A DNA stretch of 64,000 nt. It comes from Lithodes maja (Eukaryota > Arthropoda > Malacostraca > Decapoda > Lithodidae). The notes beneath the pieces were generated by a model. The model did no database searches and was not told the origin of the DNA. It worked only from the letters and a program-made list of their open reading frames with translations. This document shows, piece after piece, positions 1-13,769 of this stretch (the first letter of the stretch is position 1; the number at the start of each line of letters is the position of its first letter). Made by a program: the position numbers and the translations under genes. The stretch is taken from positions 1-64,000 of the forward strand of contig JBAKBP010007977.1 in the NCBI GenBank assembly GCA_037953745.1. Direction: 5' to 3'.

Positions 1-596
1 CACATTGCTAAACCTTGATGCCATTTTAATTTCCTCCCATAATGACGTTCCGTCATTTCTACTCATATTTGGCGGTCTATACATAACTCCAATAACTATG
101 GTCTCACTACCTTCGTTAACCTCTACCCAAACACTTTCATTATCGTTATTTAGTCTAATACCTGATTTAATACAGCTTTTTAATGTACTCCTGACAAACA
201 CTGCTATACCGCCACCCCTCTTACTTGTTCGGTCATATTTAAAAAAACTATATCCTGGTATATCAAATTCTGCTAAAAAATGCCTGGTTTCTGTATTAAT
301 CCACGTTTCAGTTAGCGCTATTATGTCTATATTTTCTTTGCTAACAAGGGCTCTAAGTTCGTTCATTTTGTTACATAGACTCCTACAGTTTGTGTAATAT
401 ACTCTCAATTTACTTCTTTTCTTTATACCTAATTTACCTTTATTTCTAACGACATTTCCATCTTCCGTTGCACCATCACTACTATCATTTGCATTATAGT
501 CATAATTTTTCGCATGAGACTGAATATCCTTATCGCTTTCGCCTGACGCTAAAATTGTTCCATTTAACCTCTCATTTACACTCTCAATATTTCTGT
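1..596 (-). CDS. LINE A ORF2, N-terminal endonuclease part (cut by window edge)
   Basis: Translating the minus strand from just past the ORF1 stop gives an open frame to the window edge without a stop. After a basic linker (KKRSK) comes an APE-type endonuclease N-terminus: a YYTNCRSLCNKMNELRAL block with the expected Asn, ALTETWINTE with the metal-binding Glu, a GGGIAVFV strand, and VIGVMYRPP. This matches the 5' half of CR1-like ORF2 and parallels the same motifs in LINE B at 21422. No in-frame Met sits close to the ORF1 stop, so initiation could depend on reinitiation or frameshifting. The ORF2 frame is -1 relative to ORF1 and is open upstream of the ORF1 stop. Confidence 0.8.
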
Positions 597-1661
597 TCAA
601 AACCCCACAACCACCCTATCTAAAGAACTAGCTAATGTAGAAACCCCTAACCGTGAAAGATGAACCCCATCCCTTGCGTACATCCCATCTCTCCCATAGA
701 AACTATCCCAGTTATCAATGAATGGTATTGCTTTTTCTTTGCAATATTTCTCCAAACGGCAATTGACACCAATCGCCCTGGATGTCCATTCCTTGGGAAC
801 TCCTCTTCTGGGTAGGATACAATGTACTACAGGGATCCCTCCCTTCATCCTAACTTTATCTAACACATCCCGATACTGCTGCAGAAGTTCCTCACTTCTA
901 CCCTTACCAACATCGTTACTCCCGGCACTGAGACAGATAATGGGGTTATCTCCACTATCTTCCAAGATGTGGTCCATCTTCTCTAAAACCCTCCCAACTC
1001 CATGGCCAGGCAGACACACAACCTTCCTAAATTTAGTGCGGGTAGCCCTAACTAAATGTCTTACCATGGAGTCGCCCACAATCGACACAGACTTACCTTC
1101 TCGGGACACAGACTTACCTTTCCCTCGGGAGGATCCAGCAGCTGCAGTTGGAGAACCCCTGGTGGTGGCAGAAGCTCCCTTGGTGGTGGTGGTGGTGGGG
1201 GTAGTGGTGGTGGTAGGTAGCACAGCGTCAGAGGTTGGAGCTGAGTCGGCGGCAGGCACTTCGGTTATCCCTCCCTTATCCTGATTATCTTTTCCCTCAC
1301 ATTCGTCTCGCAAAGGAGAGAATGTATTTGTCACACTCATACCTATTCTACTATCCTGCTTCTTGAGTGTGACTTTCCCACCCGTATTTTTAACAACCTG
1401 CCATGAATAAAAAATTTCATCAACTTCCTCCCTTTTCCCCTTACTTGACTTTATTTCCTCTTGGCTAAGCTTGAAAGCTAGATTTTCGTCTTTAATCAAA
1501 TCCACTTCCCTCTGAATTTTAACATTAACCTCCCTTAGAGCCAAGACCTCTTCCTTCACCACAACCATCTCCTCTCTTACCTGGAGAATAAGATGATGCA
1601 GATCAGTTAGAGACTCGCACTCCATACCTGCCATGATCCCAATAAGCTTAGCGAGGAGCAA
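597..1661 (-). CDS. LINE A ORF1: coiled-coil plus SGNH/GDSL esterase protein
   Basis: A 354-residue protein. The N-terminal third (about residues 15-85) is rich in heptad-like L/V/E/K positions and looks like a coiled coil. The middle (about 120-185) is a low-complexity Thr/Ala/Ser/Gly linker. The C-terminal half is an SGNH-hydrolase domain: block I SIVGDSMVRH with the nucleophile Ser in GDS, block III SAGSNDVG with the Asn, and block V YARDGVHLSRLG with the Asp/His pair. ORF1 proteins with an esterase domain are known in CR1-type LINEs, where they are thought to act with the RNA in the ribonucleoprotein. The start at 1661 is the first Met; an alternative Met lies ten codons later. All catalytic blocks look intact, so this copy may be young. 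ORF2 follows in another frame with almost no spacer. Confidence 0.85.
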   Translation of the reverse strand: MLLAKLIGIMAGMECESLTDLHHLILQVREEMVVVKEEVLALREVNVKIQREVDLIKDENLAFKLSQEEIKSSKGKREEVDEIFYSWQVVKNTGGKVTLKKQDSRIGMSVTNTFSPLRDECEGKDNQDKGGITEVPAADSAPTSDAVLPTTTTTPTTTTTKGASATTRGSPTAAAGSSRGKGKSVSREGKSVSIVGDSMVRHLVRATRTKFRKVVCLPGHGVGRVLEKMDHILEDSGDNPIICLSAGSNDVGKGRSEELLQQYRDVLDKVRMKGGIPVVHCILPRRGVPKEWTSRAIGVNCRLEKYCKEKAIPFIDNWDSFYGRDGMYARDGVHLSRLGVSTLASSLDRVVVGF

Positions 1662-4600
1662 GAAACTAAGTACAGAAAAACAAAAACAAGTAAACTAACA
1701 GCTAAAAACTGAGCTATAACACTTTTATATAACACGAGTGCACTGCCCCCAAACACAGGTAGATGTAATGGTCACTAAAGGTCACTGGAAAGTGGTCCGG
1801 GCAGGAGCTCAGATTAACACAACCTTCTCCTGTCACTGACTGAACTAGTGAACAATTCAACAATTCAACTCACCTCACAACACCCTATCTTCACACACTC
1901 ACCTCACAACACCCTATCTTCACACACTCACCTCACAACACCCGACCTTCACACACTCACCTCACAACACCCTATCTTCGCAAACTGACCTCAAACACCC
2001 TATCTGCACACGCACACCTCACAACACCCTATCTTCACACACACAACTCACAACACCCAATCTTCACACACACACCTCACACCACCCTATCTTCACACAC
2101 TGAGCTCACAACACCCTATCTACACGCACTGACCTCACAAAACCCTATCTTCACACACTAACCTCACAACACCCTATCTTCACACACTGGCCTCACAACA
2201 CCCTATCTTCACACACTGACCTCACAACACCCTTTCTGCACACACACACACACACACCTCACAACACCCTATCTTCACACACTCACCTAACAACACCCTA
2301 TCTTCACACACTGACCTCACAACACCCTATCTTCACACACTCATCTCACAACATCCTATCTTCACACACTTGCCTCACAACACCCTATCTTCACACACTC
2401 ATCTCACAACACCCTATCTTTACACACTTACGTCACAACACCCTATCTTCACACACTGACCTCACAATACCATATCTTCACACACTGACCTCACAACACC
2501 CTATCTTCACACACTCATCTCACAACACCCTATCTTTACAAACTGACCTCACAACACCCAATCTTCACACACACTCCTGACAACACCTTATCTTCACACA
2601 CTCACCTCACAACACCCTATCTTAAAACACTCACCTCACAACACCCTATCTTCACACACTTATCTCACAACACCCTATCTTCACACACTCACCTCTCAAC
2701 ACCCTATCTTCACACACTCACCTCACAATACCCTATCTCTCACACACTCTCCTCACAATACCCTATCTTCACACACTCACCTCACAACACCCTATCTTCA
2801 CACACTCACCTTACACCACTCTATCTTCACACACTTACCTCACAACACCCTATCTTCACACACATACCTCATAACACCCTATCTTCACACATTCACCTCA
2901 CAACACCCTATTTTCACACACTCACCTCACAACACCGTATCTTCACACACCCACTCACCTCACAACACGCTATCTGCACACACACACACCTCACAATACC
3001 TTATGTTCACATACTCACCTCACAACACCCTATCTTCACAAACACACACCTCCCAACATCGTATCTTCACACACACACCTCACAACACCCTATCTCCACA
3101 CACACACCTCACAACACCCTATCGTCACACACACACACCTCACAACACCCTATCTCCACACACTGACCTCACAACACCCTATCTTCACACGCACACCTCT
3201 CAACACCCTATCTGCACAAACACACCACACACACCCCTATCTTCACACACTCACCTCACAACACCCTATTTTCACACACACACCTCTCAACACCCTATCT
3301 TTACACACACACCTCACAACACCCTATCTTCACACACTCACCTCACAACAACCTATTTTCACACACACACCTCTCAATGCCCGAACTTCACACACACACC
3401 TCACAACACCCTATCTTCACACACTCACCTCACAACACCCTAGTTTCACACACACACCTCTCAACACCCTATCTTCACACACACCTCACAACACCCTAGC
3501 TTCACACACTCACCTCACACCACCCTATCTCCACACACTCAACTCACAACACCCTAGCTTCACACACTGAACTCACAACACCCTATCTTCACACACTGAC
3601 CTCACAACACCCTATCTTGACACACATACCTCACAACACCCTATCTTCACACACACACCTCACAGCACCCTATCTTCACACACTGACTTCACAATACCCT
3701 ATCTTCACACACATACCTCACAATACCCTATCTTCAAACACACACCTCACAACACCCTATCTTCACACACTGACCTCACAACACCCTATCTTCACACACT
3801 GACCTCACGACACCCAATCTTCACACACTCACCTCACAACACCCTATCTTCACACACTCACCTCACAACACCTTATCTTCACAAACTGACCTCAAACACC
3901 CTATCTGCACACACACACCTCACAACACCCTATCTTCACACACCCAACTCACAACACCCTATCTTCACACACACACCTCACACCACCCTATCCACACTCA
4001 CTGAGCTCACAACACCCTATCTTCACACACTGAGCTCACAACACACTATCTTCACACACTGACCTCACAACACACTATCTTCACACACTGACCTCACAAC
4101 ACCCTATCTTCACACACTGAACTCACAACACCCTATCTTCACACACACACACCTCACAACACCCTATCTTCACACACTCACCTAACAACACCCTATCTTC
4201 ACACACTGACCTCACAACACCCTATCTTCACACACTCATCTCACAACACCCCTATCTTCACACACTTACCTCACAACACCCTATCTTCAACACTGACCTC
4301 ACAACACCCTATCTTCATACACTCATCTCACAACACCCTATCTTTACACACTGACCTCACAACACCCAATCTTCACACAGACACCTCATAACACCTTATC
4401 TTCACACACTCACCTAACAACACCCTATCTTCACACACTCACCTCACAACACCCAATCTTCACACACACACACACACATCTCACAACACCCTATCTTCAC
4501 ACACTGACCTCACGACACCCTATCTTCACACACTCACCTCACAACACCCTATCTTCACACACTCACCTCACAACACCCTATCTTCACACACTAACACCAC

Positions 4601-7084
4601 AACATCCTATCTTCACAAACTGACCTCAAACACCCTATCTGCACACACACACCTCACAACACCGTATCTTCACACACACAACTCACAACACCCTATCGTC
4701 ACACACACACCTCACACCACCCTATCTTCACACACTGAGCTGACAACACCCTATCTCCACACACTGACCTCACAAAACCCTATCTTCACACACTGACCTC
4801 ACAACACCCTATCTTCACACACTGACCTCACAACACCCTATCTTCACACACTGACCTCACAACACCCTATCTGCACACACACACACCTCACAACACCCTA
4901 TATTCGCACACTCACCTAACAAAACCCTATCTTCACACACTGACCTCACAACACCCTATCTTCACACACTCATCTCACAACACCCTATCTTCACACACTG
5001 ACCTCACAACACCCTATCTTCACACACTCATATCACAACACCCTATCTTCACACACTTACCTCACGACACCCTATCTGCACACACTGACCTCAAAACACC
5101 ATATCTTCACACACTGACCTCACAACACCCTATCTTCACACACTCATCTTACAACACCCTATCTTTACACACTGACCTCACAACACCCTATCTTCACACA
5201 CACATCTGACAACACCTAATCTTCACACACTCACCTCACAACACCCTATCTTCACACACTCTCCTCACAACACCCTATCTTCACACACACATACACACAC
5301 ACACCTCACAACACCCTATCTTCACACACTTATCTCACAACACCCTATCTTCAAACACTCACCTTTCAATATCCTATCTTCACACACTCACCTCACAACA
5401 CCCTATCTCTCACACACTCTCCTCACAACACCCTATCTTCACACACTCATCTCACAACACCCTATCTTCACACACTGACCTCACAAAACCCTATCTGCAC
5501 ACACTCATCTCACAACACCCTATCTTCACACACTTACTTCACACCCTATCTTCACACACTGACCTCACAACACCATATCTTCACACACTGACCTCACAAC
5601 ACCCTATCTTCACACACTCATCTTACAACACCCTATGTTTACACACTGACCTCACAACACCCTATCTTCACACACACATCTGACAACACCTTATCTTCAC
5701 ACACTCACCTCACAACACCCTATCTTCACACACTCACCTCAAAACACCCTATCTTCACACACACACACACACCTCACAACACCCTATCTTCACACACTTA
5801 TCTCACAACACCCTATCTTCACACACTCACCTTTCAATATCCTATCTTCACACACTCACCTCACAACACCCTATCTCTCACACACTCTCCTCACAACACC
5901 CTATCTTCACAGACTCACCTCACAACACCCTATCTTCACAAACTCACCTTACAACACTCTATCTTCACACACTTACCTCACAACACCCTATCTTCACACA
6001 CACACACACCCACCTCACAACACCCTATTTTCACACACTCACCTCACAACACCGTATCTTCACACACACTCACCTTACAACACCCTATCTACACACACAC
6101 ACCTCACAACACCTTATGTTCACATACTCACCTCACAACACCCTTTCTTCACAAACACACACCTCCCAACACCGTATCTTCACACACACACCTCACAACA
6201 CCCTATCTTCACACACACACCTCACAACACCCTACCGTCACACACACACACATCTCACAACACCCTATCTCCACACACTGACCTCACAAAACCCTATCTT
6301 CACACACTGACCTCACAACACCCTATCTTCACACACTGACCTCACAACACCCTATCTTCACACACTGACCTCACAACACCCTATCTGCACACACACACAC
6401 CTCACAACACCCTATCTTCACACACTCACCTAACAATACCCTATCTTCACACACTGACCTCACAACACCCTATCTTCACACACTCATCTCACAACACCCT
6501 ATCTTCACACCCTGACCTCACAACACCCTATCTTCACACACTCATCTCACAACACCCTATCTTCACACACTTACCTCACAACACCCTATCTTCACACACT
6601 GACCTCAAAACACCATATCTTCACACACTGACCTCACAACACCCTATCTTCACACACTCATCTTACAACACCCTATCTTTACACACTGACCTCACAACAC
6701 CCTATCTTCACACACACATCTGACAACACCTTATCTTCACACACTCATCTCACAACACCCTATCTTCACACACTCACCTCACAACACCCTATCTTCACAC
6801 ACACACACACACACACACCTCACAACCACTCTCTTCACACACTTATCTCACAACACCCTATCTTCACACACTCACCTTTCAATATCCTATCTTCACACAC
6901 TCACCTCACAACACCCTATCTCTCACACACTCTCCTCACAATACCCTATCTTCACACACTCATCTCAGAACACCCTATCTTCACACACTGACCTCACAAC
7001 ACCCTATCTGCACACACTCATCTCACAACACCCTATCTTCACACACTTACTTCACAACACCCTATCTTCACACACTGACCTCAC

Positions 7085-10000
7085 AACACCATATCTTCAC
7101 ACACTGACCTCACAACACCCTATCTTCACACACTCATCTTACAACACCCTATCTTTACACACTGACCTCACAACACCCTATCTTCACACACACATCTGAC
7201 AACACCTTATCTTCACACACTCACCTCAAAACACCCTATCTTCACACACACACACACACACCACACACCTATCTTCACACACTTATCTCACAACACCCTA
7301 TCTTCACACACTCACCTTTCAATATCCTATCTGCTCACACTCACCTCACAACACCCTATCTCTCACACACTCTCCTCACAACACCCTATCTTCACACACT
7401 CACCTCACAACACCCTATCTTCACAAACTCACCTTACAACACTCTATCTTCAAACACTTACCTCACAACACCCTATCTTCACACACACACACACCCACCT
7501 CACAACACCCTATTTTCACACACTCACCTCACAACACCGTATCTTCACACACACTCACCTTACAACACCCTATCTGCACACACACACCTCACAACACCTT
7601 ATGTTCACATACTCACCTCACAACACCCTATCTTCACAAACACACACCTCCCAACATCGTATCTTCACACACACACCTCACAACATCCTATCTTCACACA
7701 CACACCTCACAACACCCTACCGTCACACACACACACCTAACAACACCCTATCTCCACACACTGACCTCACAACACCCTATCTTCTCACGCACACCTCTCA
7801 CACCCTATCTTCACAAACACACCTCACACCACCCTATCTTCGCACACTCACCTCACAACACCCTATTTTCACACACACACCTCTCAACACCCTATCTTCA
7901 CACACACACCTCACAACACCCTATCTTCACACATTCACCTCACAACACCCTATTTTCACACACACACCTCTCAACGCCCTATCTTCACACACATACCTCA
8001 CACCACCCCATCTTCACACACTCACCTCACAACACCCTATTTTCACACACACACCTCTCAACACCCTATCTTCACACAAACACACCTCACAACACCCTAG
8101 CTTTACACACTCACCTCACAACACCCTATCTTCACACACTCAACTCACAACACCCTATCTTCACACACTGAATCACAACATCCTATCTTCACACAGTGAC
8201 CTCACAACACCCATCTTCACACACATACCTCACAACACCCTCTCTTCACACACACACCTCACAACACCCTATCTTCACACACTGACTTCACAATACCCTA
8301 TCTTCACACACACACCTCACAACACCCTATCTTCAAACACACACCTCACAACACCCTATCTTCACACACTGACCTCACAACACCCTATCTTCACACACTG
8401 ACCTCACAACACCCTATCTTCACACACTCACCTCACAACACCCTATCTTCACACACTCACCTCACACACCTTATCTTCACAAACATACCTCAAACACCCT
8501 ATCTGCACACACACACCTCACAACACCCTATCTTCACACACACACCTCATACCACCCTATCTGCACACACTGAGCTCACAACACCCTATCTTCACACACT
8601 GGCCTCACAACACCCTATCTTCACACACGGACCTCACAACACACTATCTTCACACACTGACCTCACAACACCCTATCTTCACACACTGACCTCACAACAC
8701 CCTATATTCACACACACACACACACCTCACAACACCCTATCTTCACACACTCACCTGACAACACCCTATCTTCACACACTGACCTCACAACACCATATCT
8801 TCACACACTGACCTCACAACACCCTATCTTCACACACTCATCTTACAACACCCTATCTTTACACACTGACCTCACAACACCCTATCTTCACACACACATC
8901 TGACAACACCTTATCTTCACACACTCACCTCAAAACACCCTATCTTCACACACACACACACACCACACAACACCTATCTTCACACACTTATCTCACAACA
9001 CCCTATCTTCACACACTCACCTTTCAATATCCTATCTGCTCACACTCACCTCACAACACCCTATCTCTCACACACTCTCCTCACAACACCCTATCTTCAC
9101 ACACTCACCTCACAACACCCTATCTTCACAAACTCACCTTACAACACTCTATCTTCAAACACTTACCTCACAACACCCTATCTTCACACACACACACACC
9201 CACCTCACAACACCCTATTTTCACACACTCACCTCACAACACCGTATCTTCACACACACTCACCTTACAACACCCTATCTGCACACACACACCTCACAAC
9301 ACCTTATGTTCACATACTCACCTCACAACACCCTATCTTCACAAACACACACCTCCCAACATCGTATCTTCACACACACACCTCACAACATCCTATCTTC
9401 ACACACACACCTCACAACACCCTACCGTCACACACACACACCTAACAACACCCTATCTCCACACACTGACCTCACAACACCCTATCTTCTCACGCACACC
9501 TCTCAACACCCTATCTTCACAAACACACCTCACACCACCCTATCTTCGCACACTCACCTCACAACACCCTATTTTCACACACACACCTCTCAACACCCTA
9601 TCTTCACACACACACCTCACAACACCCTATCTTCACACATTCACCTCACAACACCCTATTTTCACACACACACCTCTCAACGCCCTATCTTCACACACAT
9701 ACCTCACACCACCCCATCTTCACACACTCACCTCACAACACCCTATTTTCACACACACACCTCTCAACACCCTATCTTCACACAAACACACCTCACAACA
9801 CCCTAGCTTTACACACTCACCTCACAACACCCTATCTTCACACACTCAACTCACAACACCCTATCTTCACACACTGAATCACAACATCCTATCTTCACAC
9901 AGTGACCTCACAACACCCATCTTCACACACATACCTCACAACACCCTCTCTTCACACACACACCTCACAACACCCTATCTTCACACACTGACTTCACAAT

Positions 10001-10450
10001 ACCCTATCTTCACACACACACCTCACAACACCCTATCTTCAAACACACACCTCACAACACCCTATCTTCACACACTGACCTCACAACACCCTATCTTCAC
10101 ACACTGACCTCACAACACCCTATCTTCACACACTCACCTCACAACACCCTATCTTCACACACTCACCTCACAACACCTTATCTTCACAAACATACCTCAA
10201 ACACCCTATCTGCACACACACACCTCACAACACCCTATCTTCACACACACACCTCATACCACCCTATCTGCACACACTGAGCTCACAACACCCTATCTTC
10301 ACACACTGGCCTCACAACACCCTATCTTCACACACGGACCTCACAACACACTATCTTCACACACTGACCTCACAACACCCTATCTTCACACACTGACCTC
10401 ACAACACCCTATATTCACACACACACACCTCACAACACCCTATCTTCACA
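7085..10450. repeat. Higher-order repeat of about 1.7 kb inside the satellite
   Basis: Rare variant combinations recur in the same order. The block starting ATGTTCACATACTCACC occurs at 7601 and 9306 (1705 bp apart), with the following 1.2 kb nearly identical, including rare variants such as CGTCACACAC and CTCAACGCCC. The block around CACCATATC...CTCATCTTAC occurs at about 7085 and 8785. Related but less similar copies start near 3003 and 6116. This indicates a recent duplication of about 58 units on top of older ones. Boundaries are approximate. Confidence 0.8.
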
Positions 10451-11039
10451 CACTCACCTGACAACACCCTATCTTCACACACTGACCTCACAACACCCTA
10501 TCTTCACACACTCATCTCACAACACCCTATCTTCACACACTTACCTCACAACACCCTATCTTCACACACTGACCTCACAACACCCTATCTTCACACACTC
10601 ATCTCACAACACCCTATCTTTACACACTGACCTCACAACACCCTATCTTCACACACACACCTCACAACACCCTATCTTCACACACACACCTCACAACACC
10701 TTATCTTCACACACTCACCTCACAACACCCTATCTTCACACACTCACCTCACAACACCCTATCTTCACACACACACACACCTCACAACACCCTATCTTCA
10801 CACACTCACCTCTCAACACCCTATCTTCACACACTCACCTCACAACACCCTATCTCTCACACACTCTCCTCACAACACCCTATCTTCACACAGTCACCTC
10901 ACAACACCCTATCTCCACACACTCACCTCACAACACTCTATCTTCACACACTTACCTCACAACACCCTATCTTCACACACACACACACACACCTCACAAC
11001 ACCCTATTTTCACACACTCACCTCACAACACCGTATCTT

Positions 11040-11310
11040 CACATACACATTCACCTCGCAACACCCTATCTGCACGCACACATCTCACAACACCCTATGT
11101 TCACACACTCACCTCACAACACTCTATCTTCACACACTTACCTCACAACACCCTATCTTCACACACACACACACACACCTCACAACACCCTATTTTCACA
11201 CACTCACCTCACAACACCGTATCTTCACATACACATTCACCTCGCAACACCCTATCTGCACGCACACATCTCACAACACCCTATGTTCACACACTCACCT
11301 CACAACACCC
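11040..11310. repeat. Local 186-bp duplication at the satellite end
   Basis: The segment with CATACACATTCACCTCGCAA and CTGCACGCACACATC followed by ATGTTCACAC occurs at about 11040-11100 and again at about 11226-11286. The ATGTTC landmarks at 11097 and 11283 are 186 bp apart. It is a separate, recent local duplication at the right edge of the array. Confidence 0.75.
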
Positions 11311-11654
11311 TATCCTCACAACACACATCTCCCAACATCGTATCTTCACACACTGACCTCACAACACCCAATCTTCACACAATGACCTCACAACACCCTA
11401 TCTCCACACACACACACCTCACAACACCCTATCTTCACACACACATCTCACAACACCCTATCGTCACCCCCCCCCTCACAACACCCTATCTTCACACACT
11501 GACCTTACAAAATCCTATCTTCACACACACACACCTCACAACACCCTATCATCACACACTGACCTCACAACACCCTATCTTCACATGCCCACACTCACAC
11601 CTCACAACGCTATATCTTCACACACACACACATCACAACACTATATTTAAGGAG

Positions 11655-12150
11655 ACCCTCTTATAACATATATATTATAACATTGTCTGTGATTCATTTA
11701 GTCTATATTTTTATGACCGTTCAGCCCTCCACATCTTTCCCATGACTTTTTCTAATGATGATACTCGGCTTCCAATGTTGTTGTATAATTTAATCTACAT
11801 AACTATTATATATCATATATTTTTCAGCCTTTAGCAGTTTATATTTAAAACCTTCAGCATCCACTTTGTAATTGAACTACTATATAACATATGAATGTAT
11901 AACTCTTATAATGATAAAGATTTAACCTTTGTCCATTACCTTTGTGACTCTTGGTTTATTTAGTTGTATTATCTTACATGTTAGTAAACCTTGCACTGCA
12001 CATGTATTCTTGTGTAGTTATAGTTTCCCTGTTGAAATAACTATCGCCTATTGTACTAACCTGTCTACTAATTGTGGGGCAGTATCTTAATAATCATAAA
12101 ACAATCACAATTATCTATAAAGTACCATGGCGTAAAAGCCTGGACCAAAC
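11655..12150. other. AT-rich non-coding spacer
   Basis: No open frame, transposon motif or repeat is recognisable here. The sequence is AT-rich and follows the end of the satellite. Because satellite-type units return at 14604, the whole interval 11650-14600 may have been inserted into the array piece by piece. Confidence 0.5.
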
Positions 12151-12158
12151 TACCTAAA

Positions 12159-12210
12159 GGGGTGATCACATTTGGCTATTTCTTCGTGGTTTCTGGATCT
12201 TCGTTCATAG
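12159..12210 (+). repeat. Left-end fragment of a TTAA-type MITE
   Basis: This segment begins GGGGTGATCACATTTGGC and runs to TTCGTTCATAG. It is nearly identical to the left end of the complete MITE copy that resumes at 12753 (GGGGTTATCACACTTGGC to TTCGTTCATAG). The next base pairs are CTTAAGGGG, the start of the second copy. A younger copy therefore appears to have inserted at a TTAA within this older one. No matching right end was found. Confidence 0.6.
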
Positions 12211-12221
12211 CTTAAGGGGTT

Positions 12222-12747
12222 GTTGTTGTTGTTGTTGTTCCCCAAGCTGCCTGGCCGAACAGCCCCGAAGCCCAGAGCAAAGCCAAGACCACAACCGAGC
12301 GCCCCCACAGAACCCTCCCTGCTTACCACAATAAAGCATGGGTGACCGAAGCCACTCCATGGCGGGGAGCTGAGGAGGGTGCAGAAACGCCAGGGAAACC
12401 AAAGCCCCACCCAGGGCCCTGTGCCCCTCAGCAATTATGAAGAGAAAGTTGAGGGGCAAAGGAAAAATGTGACGCTTTCGCTTCCAATCTTGATAGATTG
12501 GGAGGTCAATCCACGGAAGAGACGCCGTCACTTGAGATCTAGAGAATATATAAGTAAAAGGAACAGTCAGAGTAAGCTATGGGTATGGCAGAGATCGCTC
12601 AGTTCTCACTCTGATAGACCAGCCCATCACCACATGACTAGAACCCAATCCTCTCAGCATCAGCTAGGAAAGGCCCTAGAAAGCCGCCTTTGGCGAGGGG
12701 ATAGCTCCCCTATTTCAACCCCTTTCAGGGTTGGGCACCCGCCTTAT
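12222..12747 (-). mobile_element. (CAA)n-tailed non-LTR element, copy 1
   Basis: On the minus strand the element ends in a (CAA)n tail, seen as TTGTTGTTG at 12222. It is flanked by an 11-bp direct repeat CTTAAGGGGTT (12211-12221 and 12748-12758), the expected target-site duplication. Most of it matches copy 2 at 14686-15112, but this copy extends about 120 bp further at its 5' end (right side). That suggests copy 2 is 5'-truncated, as is usual for target-primed insertion. No reverse transcriptase is encoded, so it is a SINE or a LINE 3' fragment. I cannot identify a tRNA, 5S or 7SL-derived head. Confidence 0.7.
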
Positions 12748-12752
12748 CTTAA

Positions 12753-13765
12753 GGGGTTATCACACTTGGCTATTTTTTCGTGGTTTCTGGATCTTCGTTC
12801 ATAGTTTAGACGACAATACCGTGGTTTCCCTATCACACATGCACCTAGATAATCCACGAAGATTTAATTATATGCACACTCTTTCATTCTCACTTCGAAA
12901 TTAATTGGTCTTGTTTCGGCCGTTTTAGCTTCCCGTCATGCTATTAATACATCTCAATCCCAATGATAACACTGAGCATATATAAAAAACATGGTAAGTA
13001 TGACTATATTGCTCTCTATTGCCTAAAACAAGCGACATGAATCCACGTCTGACGGCAAAAGTGAAAGTCAGTGGAAGCAACAGCACGCTCGAGATTGGCT
13101 ATTTTATCAGTACCCTGATAATTTATTTGTTATCTGTATTGTTCCTTAGTTATTCATTATACTGTATATGTTTAAGTAATTTTAACGATTACTTAATAAA
13201 TTACAGTGCTATCCGAATATAAAAAGCTATTAAAAATCACAGGAAACCCAATAATAACGTATATATCATAAAGTAAACACAAGCGAGATAAAACAAATGA
13301 TAAACCCAAGAAGTAAGCGAGAGAGTAGACTGACTGAGCTCGGGCCCATGCCTCCTAGCCAATCACAGGCCATGATTTACGCATTACACATTTAAAATAG
13401 GCAGTGACAGTATTTCTTCCCTTGCTTGTTTATATGTACGATTTTATATGTTCCATGTGATATTTTATAACTTTTATGGTTCGAATATCACCTATCATAT
13501 CATTAGATAATAATAGATATATTAAAAATTATCTAGTTTAATATATATGGAATATATACTGTATATATACATTACTATGTATTTATACATAAGAAATGTA
13601 TTTGCATGACATAGTCTACTAATTCACGCCCGAATATTTCTGTGGATAGACGAATATCTCCCAACTTGCTTGGGTAGCGTGGATTGTCGGCAAGACCACG
13701 GAAAATAGACGAGAAACCACGGAAATCGTGGAGACCACGGAAATATTGGCAAGTGTGATAGCCCC
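12753..13765. mobile_element. TTAA-flanked MITE (piggyBac-type ends)
   Basis: The left end GGGGTTATCACACTTGGC is mirrored by the right end, where the reverse complement of GCAAGTGTGATAGCCCC lies at 13749-13765. The inverted similarity extends about 35 bp into CGTGGT. TTAA sits immediately outside both ends (12749-12752 and 13766-13769). A TTAA target duplication is typical of piggyBac-superfamily DNA transposons. No transposase is encoded, so it is a non-autonomous element of about 1 kb. The (CAA)n element at 12222-12747 lies within the first bases of its left end, so the original left TTAA is probably at 12212-12215. Confidence 0.75.
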
Positions 13766-13769
13766 TTAA

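Larger units (their letters stand above)
1..1858 (-). mobile_element. CR1-like non-LTR retrotransposon (LINE A), 5' part
   Basis: This is the 5' part of a LINE read on the minus strand: an untranslated leader (about 1858-1662), ORF1 (1661-597) and the beginning of ORF2 with an endonuclease domain, which runs off the left window edge. The ORF1 type (coiled coil plus SGNH esterase) and the APE-like endonuclease fit the CR1 superfamily. The 5' end abuts the satellite array, so the element either inserted at the array edge or has been flanked by it since. The left part, with reverse transcriptase and 3' end, lies outside the window. The 5' boundary is approximate. Confidence 0.8.
1859..11650. repeat. 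CA-rich satellite array, 29-bp unit
   Basis: About 9.8 kb of tandem units with the form ACTCACCTCACAACACCCTA followed by TCTTCACAC. Successive TTC landmarks at 1890, 1919 and 1948 give a 29-bp period. The + strand is almost free of G except in variant units reading CTGACC instead of CTCACC. Other variants are CTCATC, longer (CA)n stretches and CTGCAC. Long frames seen in it (for example 3003-3443, 7601-8401, 9306-9806) are by-products: 29 nt is not a multiple of 3, so three units encode a 29-residue repeat (HTPHNTLSSHTHL and similar). I treat none as genes. The array ends at about 11650, and satellite-like units reappear at 14604 and 15113. Confidence 0.95.

Noticed and set aside
3003..11666. 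Several long open frames of His/Thr/Ser/Pro-rich repeats in the satellite
   Set aside because: The 29-bp unit read in three rotating frames gives a 29-residue repeat without stops unless a CTGACC variant appears. There is no independent start, domain or composition expected of a gene.
12150..12804. Overlapping frames on both strands in the (CAA)n element
   Set aside because: They are GC-rich shadows on both strands and are not maintained in the second copy at 14686-15112.
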